A DNA stretch of 64,000 bases from FW021-bin31 sp964647485 (lineage in GTDB: Bacteria > Bacteroidota > Bacteroidia > Chitinophagales > Chitinophagaceae). Below the pieces are notes generated by a model. The model ran no database searches. It worked only from the letters and a program-made list of their open reading frames with translations, and was not told the DNA's origin. Of the stretch, positions 8,905-18,717 are shown piece by piece (positions within the stretch are counted from its first letter, which is position 1; every line of letters begins with the position of its first letter). The stretch is taken from the NCBI GenBank assembly GCA_964647485.1, contig CAZYHV010000003.1:1-64000 (forward strand). The letters are read 5' to 3'. A program made the position numbers and the translations under genes.

Positions 8905-11364
8905 TTGAGTAAAAAATTAATATTATCATTTCTACTGTGTATTTGTATTTTAACTCTTCTGGCAGGGTGTTCGAATAAACGTAAAGGACCTCCACGGGTT
9001 TTGGTTTTTTCCAAGACAGCAGGATTTCATCATGCTTCTATTCCCGAAGGAATAGCCGCTATTAAAAAGTTGGGAAAAGAAAATAACTTTCTGATAGACA
9101 CGACTACAGATGCAGCTATGTTTACAGAGGATACATTGAAAAAATATTCAGCTGTAATTTTTATGAGTACGACCGGAAAGCTATTTAATCGTCAGCAACA
9201 ACTTGATTTTAAGCGATACATTCAGGCTGGTGGAGGATATGTTGGAATACATGCAGCATCAGATTGTGAATATCATTGGCCCTGGTATGGACAATTGGTA
9301 GGGGCGTACTTCAGCAACCATCCGGCTGTACAGGAAGCTAAATTGAACATTCATAGTGATAAGCGTTTCCCTGTTACCGATTCATTGCCTAATCCATGGG
9401 TAAGGACTGATGAATGGTATAATTTTAGAGCTGTTCCGAAGGACGTCCACGTATTGGTAGATATCGATGAAACAAGCTACGAAGGTGGGAAAAATGGAAA
9501 TCCTCATCCTATGGTTTGGTATCATGAATTTGATGGAGGACGATCATTTTATTGTGAGTTGGGACACACGAAGGAATCCTATTCTGAGCCTTATTTTTTA
9601 CAACTTTTATTGGAAGGAATACAATATGCAATCGGGGAAAATGAAGTTTTAGATTATCAAAAAACAACGACTTTAAGATTACCGAAGGAAGATTATTTTT
9701 CAAAGAAACAACTGGCTGCCGGCTTGACTGAACCTACTGAGTTAACCGTGTTACCTCATCTTGATGTCCTTATTGCAGAAAGGAGAGGTGGAATTAAATA
9801 TTACAACCATAAGGATCATTCTTTGAAGCAAGTGGCTGATTTAGATGTTTATCATAAAGCTTTGCATACTGAAGGCGTCAATGTTGAAATGGGATTATTA
9901 GGGATACAGGCGGATCCGCATTATAATCAAAATCATTGGGTGTATGTCTATTATTCTCCGGCAGATACTTCGGTAGATCGTTTATCTCGCTTTAAATTTG
10001 AAGACGGAAAATTTGATTTGCATTCAGAGGAAAAGATTTTAGATATTCCGACAGACCGGGAAATATGTTGTCATACAGGAGGATCTATTGCTTTTGATGC
10101 GGAAGATCATCTGTATGTTTCGGTTGGAGACAATACTACCCCTTTTGATGAAATTGATCCTCAGTCAGGAAAAGCTTATCCTATTAATACACATGGGTTT
10201 GCACCTTTGGATGACCGTCCGGGCTTTGAGCACTATGATGATAGAAGATCAGCAGGGAATACCAATGATTTAAGAGGGAAAATTTTACGTATTCATGTCA
10301 ATAAGGACGGGAGCTACAGTATTCCTAAAGGAAATCTTTTTGCTGAAGGAGAGAGTGATCCTAACAAAACCAGACCGGAGATTTATGTGATGGGTGACAG
10401 AAATCCCTACCGGATATCTATAGATCAACATACCGGATATTTATATTGGGGGGAAGTGGGACCGGATGCTAATGATGACAGCCTGGATACGCATGGCCCA
10501 AGGGGATATGATGAAATAAATCAGGCTAAAGAGGCGGGTAACTTTGGATGGCCTTATTTTATTGGTGACAATTATGCCTATCACGAATATGATTATGCAA
10601 CCGGCAAGACGGGACCTGTTTTTGACCCGGATCATTTGGTGAATACCTCCAGAAACAACACCGGATTAAAAGAATTGCCGGCTCCACAACCGGCATTTAT
10701 TTGGTATCCTTATGCCAAGTCTGAAGATTTCCCTATACTGGGATCAGGAGGCAGAACGTCTATGGCAGGACCTGTTTATTATGTAGATGATTATCCCAAA
10801 AAGACACGATTTCCCGAGTATTACAATGGAAAACTTTTTATTTATGATTGGATAAGAAATTGGATTATGGTAGTGACGATGGATGAAAAAGGGAATTTAC
10901 AGACCATTGAGCCATTTATGCCTCATACCAAGTTTAATAATATTAGTGATATGGAAGCAGGGGCGGATGGAAGGTTGTATATTGTAGAATATGGAAAAGG
11001 ATGGTTTGCAAAAAATCCTGATGCCGCTTTGTCGGTCATTACTTATAATGAAGAAAAGAAGGGATCAGCAACAGGAGATCAGTCAGCGTCGGAAACGAAG
11101 ACCTCGTCTCCCGGCAAGCATTTGGTAGAAACGTTAGACTGTCAATCTTGTCATAAAGTGGATGAGAAATCGATCGGTCCCTCTTTTACTGCAGTAGCTG
11201 AGAAGTATAAAGAGGAATCTGAAGAAAAAGCAGTAGATTATTTATCTCATAAAATCAGGAAAGGTGGAAGTGGTGTATGGGGAGAAACCGCTATGCCCGC
11301 TCATCCGGGTATGGATCTGAAAGATGCTAAAGTAATATGTGAGTGGATATTATCTTTGAAATAA
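8905..11364 (+). CDS. ThuA domain - PQQ-type sugar dehydrogenase - cytochrome c lipoprotein
   Basis: An 819-residue predicted lipoprotein. A TTG start at 8905 is chosen because the frame has no ATG between the upstream stop at 8893 and the signal peptide, which ends in lipobox LAGC. Residues about 30-240 are a ThuA-like domain (AGFHHASIPEG, GIHAASDCEYHW, WYHEFDGGRSFYCELGHT). Residues about 255-700 are a glucose/sorbosone dehydrogenase-type six-blade propeller (MGLLGIQADPHYNQNHWVY, NDLRGKILRIH, GDRNPYRIS). The C terminus is a cytochrome c domain with heme motif CQSCH (Cys746, Cys749, His750) and a candidate Met ligand in AMPAHPGM. It may oxidise sugars in the periplasm and pass electrons to heme. 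The substrate is unknown; the link to xylose is only positional. Confidence 0.85.
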   Translation: MSKKLILSFLLCICILTLLAGCSNKRKGPPRVLVFSKTAGFHHASIPEGIAAIKKLGKENNFLIDTTTDAAMFTEDTLKKYSAVIFMSTTGKLFNRQQQLDFKRYIQAGGGYVGIHAASDCEYHWPWYGQLVGAYFSNHPAVQEAKLNIHSDKRFPVTDSLPNPWVRTDEWYNFRAVPKDVHVLVDIDETSYEGGKNGNPHPMVWYHEFDGGRSFYCELGHTKESYSEPYFLQLLLEGIQYAIGENEVLDYQKTTTLRLPKEDYFSKKQLAAGLTEPTELTVLPHLDVLIAERRGGIKYYNHKDHSLKQVADLDVYHKALHTEGVNVEMGLLGIQADPHYNQNHWVYVYYSPADTSVDRLSRFKFEDGKFDLHSEEKILDIPTDREICCHTGGSIAFDAEDHLYVSVGDNTTPFDEIDPQSGKAYPINTHGFAPLDDRPGFEHYDDRRSAGNTNDLRGKILRIHVNKDGSYSIPKGNLFAEGESDPNKTRPEIYVMGDRNPYRISIDQHTGYLYWGEVGPDANDDSLDTHGPRGYDEINQAKEAGNFGWPYFIGDNYAYHEYDYATGKTGPVFDPDHLVNTSRNNTGLKELPAPQPAFIWYPYAKSEDFPILGSGGRTSMAGPVYYVDDYPKKTRFPEYYNGKLFIYDWIRNWIMVVTMDEKGNLQTIEPFMPHTKFNNISDMEAGADGRLYIVEYGKGWFAKNPDAALSVITYNEEKKGSATGDQSASETKTSSPGKHLVETLDCQSCHKVDEKSIGPSFTAVAEKYKEESEEKAVDYLSHKIRKGGSGVWGETAMPAHPGMDLKDAKVICEWILSLK

Positions 11365-11373
11365 ACCGTTTAA

Positions 11374-14300
11374 ATGAAAATTGCCTATAAAAATATTTTA
11401 CTCTTTGTTTTAAGTTTGATTGTTTATTCCCGGGGCTTTGGGCAACAGGAGCAAATTTTATTCAATCATCTTGATATTTATGATGGCTTGTCTCATAATC
11501 AGGTGAATTGTATCTTGAAAGACAATCAAGGTTTTATGTGGTTTGGAACGATGTCGGGCTTGAATAGATATGATGGGTATTCTTTTAAGGTATTCCGACA
11601 TGAAATAGAAGATTCTACCTCTCTGAATGATAGCTATATTACCGGAATATATAAGCTTCCGAACAATCGTTTGTGGATTAGCACGCACAAAGGGGCTAAT
11701 ATTTATAATCCGAATACGGAGACTTTTGATAAAAACATTGAGAATTATTTGAAATCCTTATCCTTACCTGATGGTGCGGTCAACCGGGTTTATGAAGACC
11801 CCAAACATCAATTTTGGTTTATTTACAATAAACAGGGAATTTATAAATATTCACCCAAAACGAAAGAGGTAGTACATCTACATTATCTTCCTAATACTGC
11901 TAATAGCATAGCCAATAATCACATTGCTACCATTGCTTCTAAGGACTCACAATTTGTATGGATTATTCATCAAAATGGGATTCTTGAGAAATTGGATAGG
12001 CCATCGCTTAAAGTAAGTTATAGAAATGATTCCCTTTTGCAGATGAATAGAGGCAGAGCGGAAGCTTACCAAATTTTTGTAGATCAAGAAGGAGATTTAT
12101 GGATATATATTGAGAAGGAAGAAAAAGGGTTGTATTTTTTCGATACTCAAAAAAAGAAATTTACGCATATTACCACCGAAAAAGGTCCTTATCATTTGAA
12201 TAACAATGTAGTAGGAGCTATTACTCAGGATCGTAAAGGCTTGATCTGGGTCGGTACAGATCATGGAGGAGTAAACCTCATTAATAAGAAGAAAAAAAAC
12301 ATTCGCTACCTCAAACATAATCCGGTAAACGATCGAAGTTTGGTACAAAATAGCGTTTATTCCTTGTATAGTGATAGTTTAGATATCGTATGGGTAGGGA
12401 CATATAAGAAAGGAATCAGTTATTATAATGAAAAGTTGGATCAGTTTCCATTGTATAGCCATGATCCTAATAATTCTCATTCTCTTCCCTACAATGATGT
12501 AGATTGTTTTGTAGAAGATAAAAAAGGAAATCTTTGGATAGGAACCAATGGGGGCGGATTACTGTATTATAACAGAAAGAAAAACACCTATAAACGTTAT
12601 CTCCATGATCCGGATAATCCCAATAGTCTTTGTCATAATGTGATTGTAAGCCTGTTGATAGATAGTCAAAATGATCTTTGGATAGGCACCTATACAGGTG
12701 GGTTAGACCGTTTTGACGGAAAGTCTTTTACCCATTATCGGCATCGAGAGGGAGATAGCACCAGCTTGAAAAACAACAGGGTGTGGTCTGTTTTTGAAGA
12801 TTCTCGTAAAAATATCTGGATAGGAACTTTAGGGGGGGGATTGGAGCGTTTTGATCGAAAGAATAATCATTTTATTCCCCAAAAACCGATGAATGATATC
12901 AGCGGGCTCTTTTATGTTATGGCCATAGAAGAAGATCATAATGAAAATTTATGGGTGGGGACTTCTTTCGGGCTTGAAGTTATTCATTTAGGGACGGGGA
13001 AAATAGCGTATTATAAACATGAAAAAGGCGATAAAAAAAGTCTCAGTAACAGCAATATAGAGACCATTTTTTGTGATAGCAAAGGTCGGATTTGGATAGG
13101 AACAAGGGAAGGATTAAATCTCTTTAATCCTGATACTAAAGACTTTCAAGCTTTTACGATGAAAGATGGTCTAACTTCCAACACCGTGCTTACTATTGTG
13201 GAAGATAATCAACATCGTTTGTGGATGAGCACCCCTAATGGCATCTCTTGTTTAACTATTTCTGAAAAGAATGGACAACCTAAATATTCATTTAAAAATT
13301 ATAATGAATCAGATGGACTACAAGGAAAAGAGTTTAATTATAAAGCTGCGATAAAGACTCGAAAGGGGGAATTGATATTTGGTGGACCGAATGGTTTTAA
13401 TATGTTTGATCCGAATCAAATTAAAGTAAATCGACAAATTCCACCTCTTGTTTTCACTGATATCCAGATTTTTAATCAAAATGTTGGTGTGGGGGATACT
13501 ATCCATAATCATGTCATTCTTCCCCAACCGGTATCAGAATTAAAATCTATTACTTTCCCCCATCAAGCCAATAATTTCTCTATCCTATTTTCATCTTTAG
13601 GATATGTTCATACCGGGAGAAATAAATATGCATATAAATTGGAAGGCTTTAATAATCATTGGATAACCTCTTCAGGGGAAGTACGAAAAGCGACTTTTAC
13701 TAATCTTGATCCGGGAGATTATACCTTTAAGGTAAAGGCCTCTAATAATGATGGTGTCTGGTCTTCAAATAGTCGTATGCTTAAAATTAGAATACTGCCT
13801 CCTTTTTGGTTGACAACATGGGCTTATATTCTTTATGTATTGTTGATTATAGGGATTTTACTTTTTGCGAGATGGATTCTTTTATATCGTGCAAGAATGA
13901 AATTTAAAATAGAGCATCAACAACATGAAGCCAGGCGGATTCATGAATTGGATATGATGAAGATTCGCTTTTTTACCAACATCAGTCATGAATTTCGTAC
14001 CCCTTTATCTCTCATTTTAGCTCCCGTAGAAAGGCTTTTAGAAAAAACCAAAGAGGTCAGTCAGGAACGACAGTTGTTAGTGGTTCAAAGAAATACTAAA
14101 AGATTGCTTCAGTTGGTCAATCAGTTATTGGATTTTAGAAAGATGGAAGTACAGGAAATAGCCTTACATCCTGTGCGAGCAGATATTGTCCGGTTTATCA
14201 AGGATGAAGTTCGTTCTTTTACTGATTTAGCGGAAAAGAAAAATATACAATTTACTTTAGAAAGCGGGGTAGAGGAATTGGAAACGGATTTTGATCCCGG

Positions 14301-15510
14301 AAAGCTGGAACGGATTTTATTTAATTTATTATCCAATGCTTTTAAATTCACCCATGAGAATGGCGTAGTCTCTGTTTCGATAGAAGTATCTTCCGGTAGA
14401 GATTTCAGGGAAAGAGAATCAGAAAATACTTTTTTGCAAATTCGTGTAAAAGATGATGGAATTGGAATCCCTTATGAGAAACAAAAATTTATTTTTAAAA
14501 GATTTTTCCAGAATGAAATGCCGGAAACGATTGTAAATACCGGAAGCGGAATCGGATTAGCCATTACTTATGAATTTGTTCGCTTGCATCATGGCAGTAT
14601 AAAGGTTGAGAGTGAACCGGATAAGGGAAGTTGCTTTATTGTGAATCTCCCTTTGAAAATGGAAATACCTACAAAAAGCAGGAAACCGGATGTACTTTCT
14701 TTACATCAGGAATCTTCCCATTCAGAACAACAGCAAAGAGAACGTAAAAAAAGAACGGTACTGTTAATAGATGACAATGAAGATTTTCGATTCTATTTAA
14801 AAGATAATCTTTCAGTTTATTTTGATATTGTTGAAGCTGCAGATGGTGTCTCCGGTTGGGAAAAAATACTTTTGGAGAAGCCGGATCTGATAGTAAGTGA
14901 TATTGCGATGCCGGGAAAAATGGATGGCATAGGACTCTCAAAAAGATTGAAAAAGGATCCCAGAACGACGAGTATCCCTGTCATCTTGTTAACAGCACGA
15001 GCTTCGGAGGAGCAACGTCTGGCAGGATTTAAAACCGGTGCCAATGCCTATATTACCAAACCTTTTAATTTCGAAATCCTGTTGGCCAGGATTCGTAATC
15101 TGTTGGCAGAACAGAAACGCAGGGAAAGTGCAAAACCCGCCAAGGTAGAATTAAAGCCAAAAGATATTCCGATAGCTTCAGAAGATGATAAGTTTTTAAA
15201 AGAGGCGATAGAAATAGTAGAGAAGAATATGGATGACCCGCAATTCTCCGTGAAGGAATTGAGCAAACAATTATTCATGAGCAGGGTAACACTTCATAAA
15301 AAATTATCTGAGATTACCGGAAAATCTCCCTCTGTTTTTATCCGAAAGTTAAGAATCAAGCGCGCTGCACAATTACTCAAAAAAGGGAGTTTGAATGTTT
15401 CGGAAGCTGCTTATGAGGTTGGATTTAATAATCCCAAGTATTTTACTAAATATTTTAAAGAGGAATTTGGGATACTACCTTCAGAATATGGAAGTAATAC
15501 TGTAGAATAA
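11374..15510 (+). CDS. hybrid two-component system regulator (HTCS)
   Basis: A 1378-residue one-piece sensor and transcription factor spanning the inner membrane. After a signal peptide (about 1-24) come many beta-propeller blades of the reg_prop type, with recurring LWIGT and WVGT motifs, then a Y_Y_Y domain (about 715-785) and a membrane helix (about 812-835). The cytoplasmic part has HisKA with phospho-acceptor His872 in NISHEFRTP, an ATPase domain (NLLSNAFKF, DDGIGIP, GSGIGLAI), a receiver with Asp1176 in DLIVSDIAMPG, and a C-terminal AraC-type helix-turn-helix (FNNPKYFTKYFKEEFG). Such regulators bind an oligosaccharide in the periplasm and activate an adjacent polysaccharide locus. Here that is the downstream xyloglucan-type run, whose promoter region has repeated elements. 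Confidence 0.95.
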   Translation: MKIAYKNILLFVLSLIVYSRGFGQQEQILFNHLDIYDGLSHNQVNCILKDNQGFMWFGTMSGLNRYDGYSFKVFRHEIEDSTSLNDSYITGIYKLPNNRLWISTHKGANIYNPNTETFDKNIENYLKSLSLPDGAVNRVYEDPKHQFWFIYNKQGIYKYSPKTKEVVHLHYLPNTANSIANNHIATIASKDSQFVWIIHQNGILEKLDRPSLKVSYRNDSLLQMNRGRAEAYQIFVDQEGDLWIYIEKEEKGLYFFDTQKKKFTHITTEKGPYHLNNNVVGAITQDRKGLIWVGTDHGGVNLINKKKKNIRYLKHNPVNDRSLVQNSVYSLYSDSLDIVWVGTYKKGISYYNEKLDQFPLYSHDPNNSHSLPYNDVDCFVEDKKGNLWIGTNGGGLLYYNRKKNTYKRYLHDPDNPNSLCHNVIVSLLIDSQNDLWIGTYTGGLDRFDGKSFTHYRHREGDSTSLKNNRVWSVFEDSRKNIWIGTLGGGLERFDRKNNHFIPQKPMNDISGLFYVMAIEEDHNENLWVGTSFGLEVIHLGTGKIAYYKHEKGDKKSLSNSNIETIFCDSKGRIWIGTREGLNLFNPDTKDFQAFTMKDGLTSNTVLTIVEDNQHRLWMSTPNGISCLTISEKNGQPKYSFKNYNESDGLQGKEFNYKAAIKTRKGELIFGGPNGFNMFDPNQIKVNRQIPPLVFTDIQIFNQNVGVGDTIHNHVILPQPVSELKSITFPHQANNFSILFSSLGYVHTGRNKYAYKLEGFNNHWITSSGEVRKATFTNLDPGDYTFKVKASNNDGVWSSNSRMLKIRILPPFWLTTWAYILYVLLIIGILLFARWILLYRARMKFKIEHQQHEARRIHELDMMKIRFFTNISHEFRTPLSLILAPVERLLEKTKEVSQERQLLVVQRNTKRLLQLVNQLLDFRKMEVQEIALHPVRADIVRFIKDEVRSFTDLAEKKNIQFTLESGVEELETDFDPGKLERILFNLLSNAFKFTHENGVVSVSIEVSSGRDFRERESENTFLQIRVKDDGIGIPYEKQKFIFKRFFQNEMPETIVNTGSGIGLAITYEFVRLHHGSIKVESEPDKGSCFIVNLPLKMEIPTKSRKPDVLSLHQESSHSEQQQRERKKRTVLLIDDNEDFRFYLKDNLSVYFDIVEAADGVSGWEKILLEKPDLIVSDIAMPGKMDGIGLSKRLKKDPRTTSIPVILLTARASEEQRLAGFKTGANAYITKPFNFEILLARIRNLLAEQKRRESAKPAKVELKPKDIPIASEDDKFLKEAIEIVEKNMDDPQFSVKELSKQLFMSRVTLHKKLSEITGKSPSVFIRKLRIKRAAQLLKKGSLNVSEAAYEVGFNNPKYFTKYFKEEFGILPSEYGSNTVE

Positions 15511-15562
15511 GATTGTTTTTTTCTATAAAATAGAGACCATTTTCAGGAGAAATGCCTGTAAT

Positions 15563-15636
15563 TTACATTTTACCCCCTATTAGATTACCTTTTATCCTTT
15601 GGTTTTACAAATTATACCCTTATTGCTTACATTTTA
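15563..15636 (+). promoter_or_regulatory. candidate HTCS operator: repeated TTACAnnTTA elements
   Basis: Upstream of the GH31 gene, TTACATTTTA occurs at 15563-15572 and again at 15627-15636. A related TTACAAATTATACCC lies at 15605-15619. All three are followed by a C-rich ACCC-type tail. They lie just upstream of a clean -7 box, where an activator would be expected. Binding by the adjacent regulator is inference. Confidence 0.45.
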
Positions 15637-15662
15637 AACCCATGATGTATAGGGCTATACAA

Positions 15663-15670
15663 TACATTTG
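15663..15670 (+). promoter_or_regulatory. -7 promoter box of the xyloglucan locus
   Basis: TACATTTG matches the Bacteroidota -7 consensus TAnnTTTG exactly and lies 41 bases before the GH31 start codon. No TTTG -33 box is found at the expected 19-21 base distance, which would fit an activator-dependent promoter. Confidence 0.6.
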
Positions 15671-15711
15671 TGAAGAGAAATTAAATCATATAATTTTATT
15701 TTTTGAAACAC

Positions 15712-18696
15712 ATGAATAGAAAAAGAATACATGCTACCTATTTACTGTTTATTTTATTAATAGCTGGAATTCTGACCTTATATAGTTGTCAACAGGATAA
15801 GGGGTATCATAAAACAGATCGGGGAATTATTGTTACTGTCCATAATAAAGACAGCAAAACCCAAAAACTCCGTTTGCAAGTGATAGCACCGAGTATTATA
15901 CGGGTAACCGCCTCTCCTGATGAGGATTTTTCTCGTCCGAAAAGTTTAATGAGAAAAGAGGAGGAACTACCTTCTGTTTCCTGGCAGGTTCATCAAAATC
16001 ATGATAGTCTTGTTCTTCAAACGAAAGCCTTGAAGGCGTTAGTTGATTTAAAGAGTGGGCAAATCCAATTTTTAGATACTGCCGGACAGGTCGTTTTGGC
16101 AGAAGAAAAGCAGGGACGGATCTTTCATTCGGATACTGTGGATGGAGAACCCGCTTACCATATTCGTCAACTTTGGGAAAATGATGTTCAAACTGCAGTT
16201 TATGGATTGGGTGGAAATCAATTGGGGCTGACCAACTTGCAAGGAAAAGATGTTGCCTTGATACAAAGGAACTCTGAAGCCTATGTCCCATTCTTTCTTT
16301 CCCCCGGGAAAAGGAATACCAACGAGGCGTATGGCATTTTATGGGATAATAATTCTATAACACATTTTGGGGATCCGAGTCCCTATCTTCCTTTAGATTC
16401 TTTACAGTTATATAATGAAAAAGGAGAACCGGGAGGACTTACTGCTACCTATTTACCGGGAGGAGCTTCTAAGTTATTAGGACAATCTAATCAGATAACG
16501 CATACCGACTTGGATTTGAAGAGAGAAGAAAATAATATTGATTATCGTTTTCTCGAGGATCAAAAACGATTTCCAAAAGTAATATCTCAGGATCCTTCTA
16601 CTTCTGTAGAATGGGAAGGGGATATCGCTTCACCCTATTCCGGAACCCATACTTTTAAGATCTACTGGGGAGGATATGTGAAAATATGGATCAATAATCA
16701 GCGCGTGTTTCCGAAAACGGAATTCCCTTCTTCTAATCCCAAACGTCAAGGATGGGCTTGGCGACAGCCTTGGAATCCGGCAGAAAAATTATTGAGTATT
16801 CCTATGGAGAAAGGGAAGAAATACCATTTAAAAATACAATGGCTGCCGGGGGGAGAATCCTTTATTTCTTTTAAATGGAAGAAACCTAAAAGTAGAAAGC
16901 AACTTCATCAAACTTCCTTGGCTTCGGAAGTCGGGCAAGATATAGATTATTATTTCATTTCGGGTCAGAATATGGATAGTATTATCAGTGGCTATCGTGA
17001 TCTGACAGGAAAAGCACCGATGATGCCGAAGTGGGCGTATGGCTATTGGCAAAGCCGGGAACATTATGAATCTCAGAAACAAATTCTTCAGGTGGTTCAA
17101 AAATTTAGAAAGAAAAAGTTCCCGATAGATAATATTGTTCAAGATTGGTTTTATTGGAAAGAAGACAAATGGGGAAGTCAGAAATTTGATTCTTCCCGCT
17201 ATCCGGATCCGGAGGGAATGATAGATACTTTACATCAAAAGTATCATACTCACTTCATGATTTCGGTATGGCCTAAATTTTATGTGGATACCAAGCCTTT
17301 TAAAAAGTTTTGGGACAAAGGATGGTTGTATAAAAAGAGCGTAGAAGATAGTGTCAAAGATTGGGTAGGACAAGGTTATGTTTCTACTTTTTATGATGCT
17401 TTCAATAAAGACGCAAGAAAAGCATTTTGGAATCTGGTAGATACGAATTTATTTAAGCTTGGGGTAGATGCATGGTGGTTGGATGCTACGGAGCCTGATA
17501 TTTTATCCAATACATCGGTTCCAGAACGGAAGGAACTCATGAAACCCAATGCACTGGGCTCTCCATCAAAGAATTTTAACGCCTATTCACTGGAGCAATC
17601 CAAAGTATTCTATAAGGGGCAACGGGAAGAGAAACCGAATCAAAGAGTATTTATATTAACTCGTTCTGTCTTTGCAGGAAGTCAGCGCTTTGCTGCTGCC
17701 AACTGGAGTGGTGATATCGGCGCAACCTGGTGGGATATGAGAAACCAGATTGCAACCGGAATTAGCTTGTCTATGTCGGGTATCCCATACTGGACCATGG
17801 ATATAGGCGGTTTTGCTGCCGAACATCGATATCAGTATGCGGATGAAAGTAGCCGCGCGGAATGGCAGGAGCAATTTACCCGGTGGTTTCAATTTGGTGC
17901 TTTCTGTCCCTTATTTAGGGCCCACGGACAATTACCGGTTCGTGAACCGTTTAATGTAGCACCGAAAGGAAGTCCTGCCTATCAAAGTATGCTTTATTAT
18001 GACAAACTGAGATACCGGATGCTACCCTACATCTATTCTCTGGCAGGCGCTGTTTATAATGATAGCTATACCTTGATGCGAGGATTAGCAATGGATTTTC
18101 CTAAAGATACCCTTGCCGGTAACATCACAGATGAATATATGTTTGGACCGGATTTACTCATTAATCCGGTGTATAAATACAAAGCCAGAAGCAGAAAAGT
18201 GTATCTCCCTTCCAATATGAGTACTTCAGCAGGTAAGAACAGGGAGACCATTTGGTATAATCTATACACAGGGGAATCTTTTACCGGTAATCAAACTATT
18301 TCTGCTGATGCGCCTTATAAAAGGATGCCGATTTTTGTGAAATCAGGTGCTATTCTTCCTTTTGGCCCTGCACTTCAATATACCTCTCAGAAAAAGGCCG
18401 ATACCATTACCTTATATGTTTATACCGGAGAAGACGGCCATTTTGACCTCTATGAAGACGATGGGTTGAGTTATGATTATGAACAAGGGGAATCTGCTAC
18501 TATTCCTATAAATTATCATGAATCCGGTGAAACACTTACCATTGGAGAACGAGAAGGGCATTTTAAAGGGATGCTCAAGGAAAGAACTTTTAAAATCAGA
18601 AAGGTGAGCCCGGATCATGCAGAATCATTGAATCTAAATAGGGATTCTGAGAAGCTTATCCAATATAAAGGGAAGGAAATAACAGTGAAACTATAA
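15712..18696 (+). CDS. GH31 alpha-xylosidase with PA14 insert
   Basis: A 994-residue lipoprotein counted from the ATG at 15712; a TTG nine bases earlier is less likely. The signal peptide ends at lipobox LYSC. An N-terminal beta-sandwich holds a PA14 module (about residues 230-400; YSGTHTFKIYWGGYVKIWIN). The GH31 barrel has nucleophile Asp591 in WWLDATEPD and acid/base Asp668 in WSGDIGATWW, followed by C-terminal beta-sandwich domains (YTGEDGHFDLYEDDG). The PA14-containing GH31 layout matches Cellvibrio-type alpha-xylosidases that remove xylose from xyloglucan oligosaccharides. It is the first gene after the regulator and directly precedes susC. Exact specificity (xyloglucan against isoprimeverose or another alpha-xyloside) is inferred. 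Confidence 0.9.
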   Translation: MNRKRIHATYLLFILLIAGILTLYSCQQDKGYHKTDRGIIVTVHNKDSKTQKLRLQVIAPSIIRVTASPDEDFSRPKSLMRKEEELPSVSWQVHQNHDSLVLQTKALKALVDLKSGQIQFLDTAGQVVLAEEKQGRIFHSDTVDGEPAYHIRQLWENDVQTAVYGLGGNQLGLTNLQGKDVALIQRNSEAYVPFFLSPGKRNTNEAYGILWDNNSITHFGDPSPYLPLDSLQLYNEKGEPGGLTATYLPGGASKLLGQSNQITHTDLDLKREENNIDYRFLEDQKRFPKVISQDPSTSVEWEGDIASPYSGTHTFKIYWGGYVKIWINNQRVFPKTEFPSSNPKRQGWAWRQPWNPAEKLLSIPMEKGKKYHLKIQWLPGGESFISFKWKKPKSRKQLHQTSLASEVGQDIDYYFISGQNMDSIISGYRDLTGKAPMMPKWAYGYWQSREHYESQKQILQVVQKFRKKKFPIDNIVQDWFYWKEDKWGSQKFDSSRYPDPEGMIDTLHQKYHTHFMISVWPKFYVDTKPFKKFWDKGWLYKKSVEDSVKDWVGQGYVSTFYDAFNKDARKAFWNLVDTNLFKLGVDAWWLDATEPDILSNTSVPERKELMKPNALGSPSKNFNAYSLEQSKVFYKGQREEKPNQRVFILTRSVFAGSQRFAAANWSGDIGATWWDMRNQIATGISLSMSGIPYWTMDIGGFAAEHRYQYADESSRAEWQEQFTRWFQFGAFCPLFRAHGQLPVREPFNVAPKGSPAYQSMLYYDKLRYRMLPYIYSLAGAVYNDSYTLMRGLAMDFPKDTLAGNITDEYMFGPDLLINPVYKYKARSRKVYLPSNMSTSAGKNRETIWYNLYTGESFTGNQTISADAPYKRMPIFVKSGAILPFGPALQYTSQKKADTITLYVYTGEDGHFDLYEDDGLSYDYEQGESATIPINYHESGETLTIGEREGHFKGMLKERTFKIRKVSPDHAESLNLNRDSEKLIQYKGKEITVKL

Positions 18697-18717
18697 ACAA
18701 ATAATTTTTAATTTAAA

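Noticed and set aside
8905..9660. Trehalose utilisation role from the ThuA domain
   Set aside because: The domain is fused to a PQQ-type dehydrogenase and cytochrome c in a lipoprotein, and no trehalose genes are nearby.
15703..15711. TTG start for the GH31 gene
   Set aside because: An ATG follows nine bases later at 15712 and leaves an intact lipoprotein signal.
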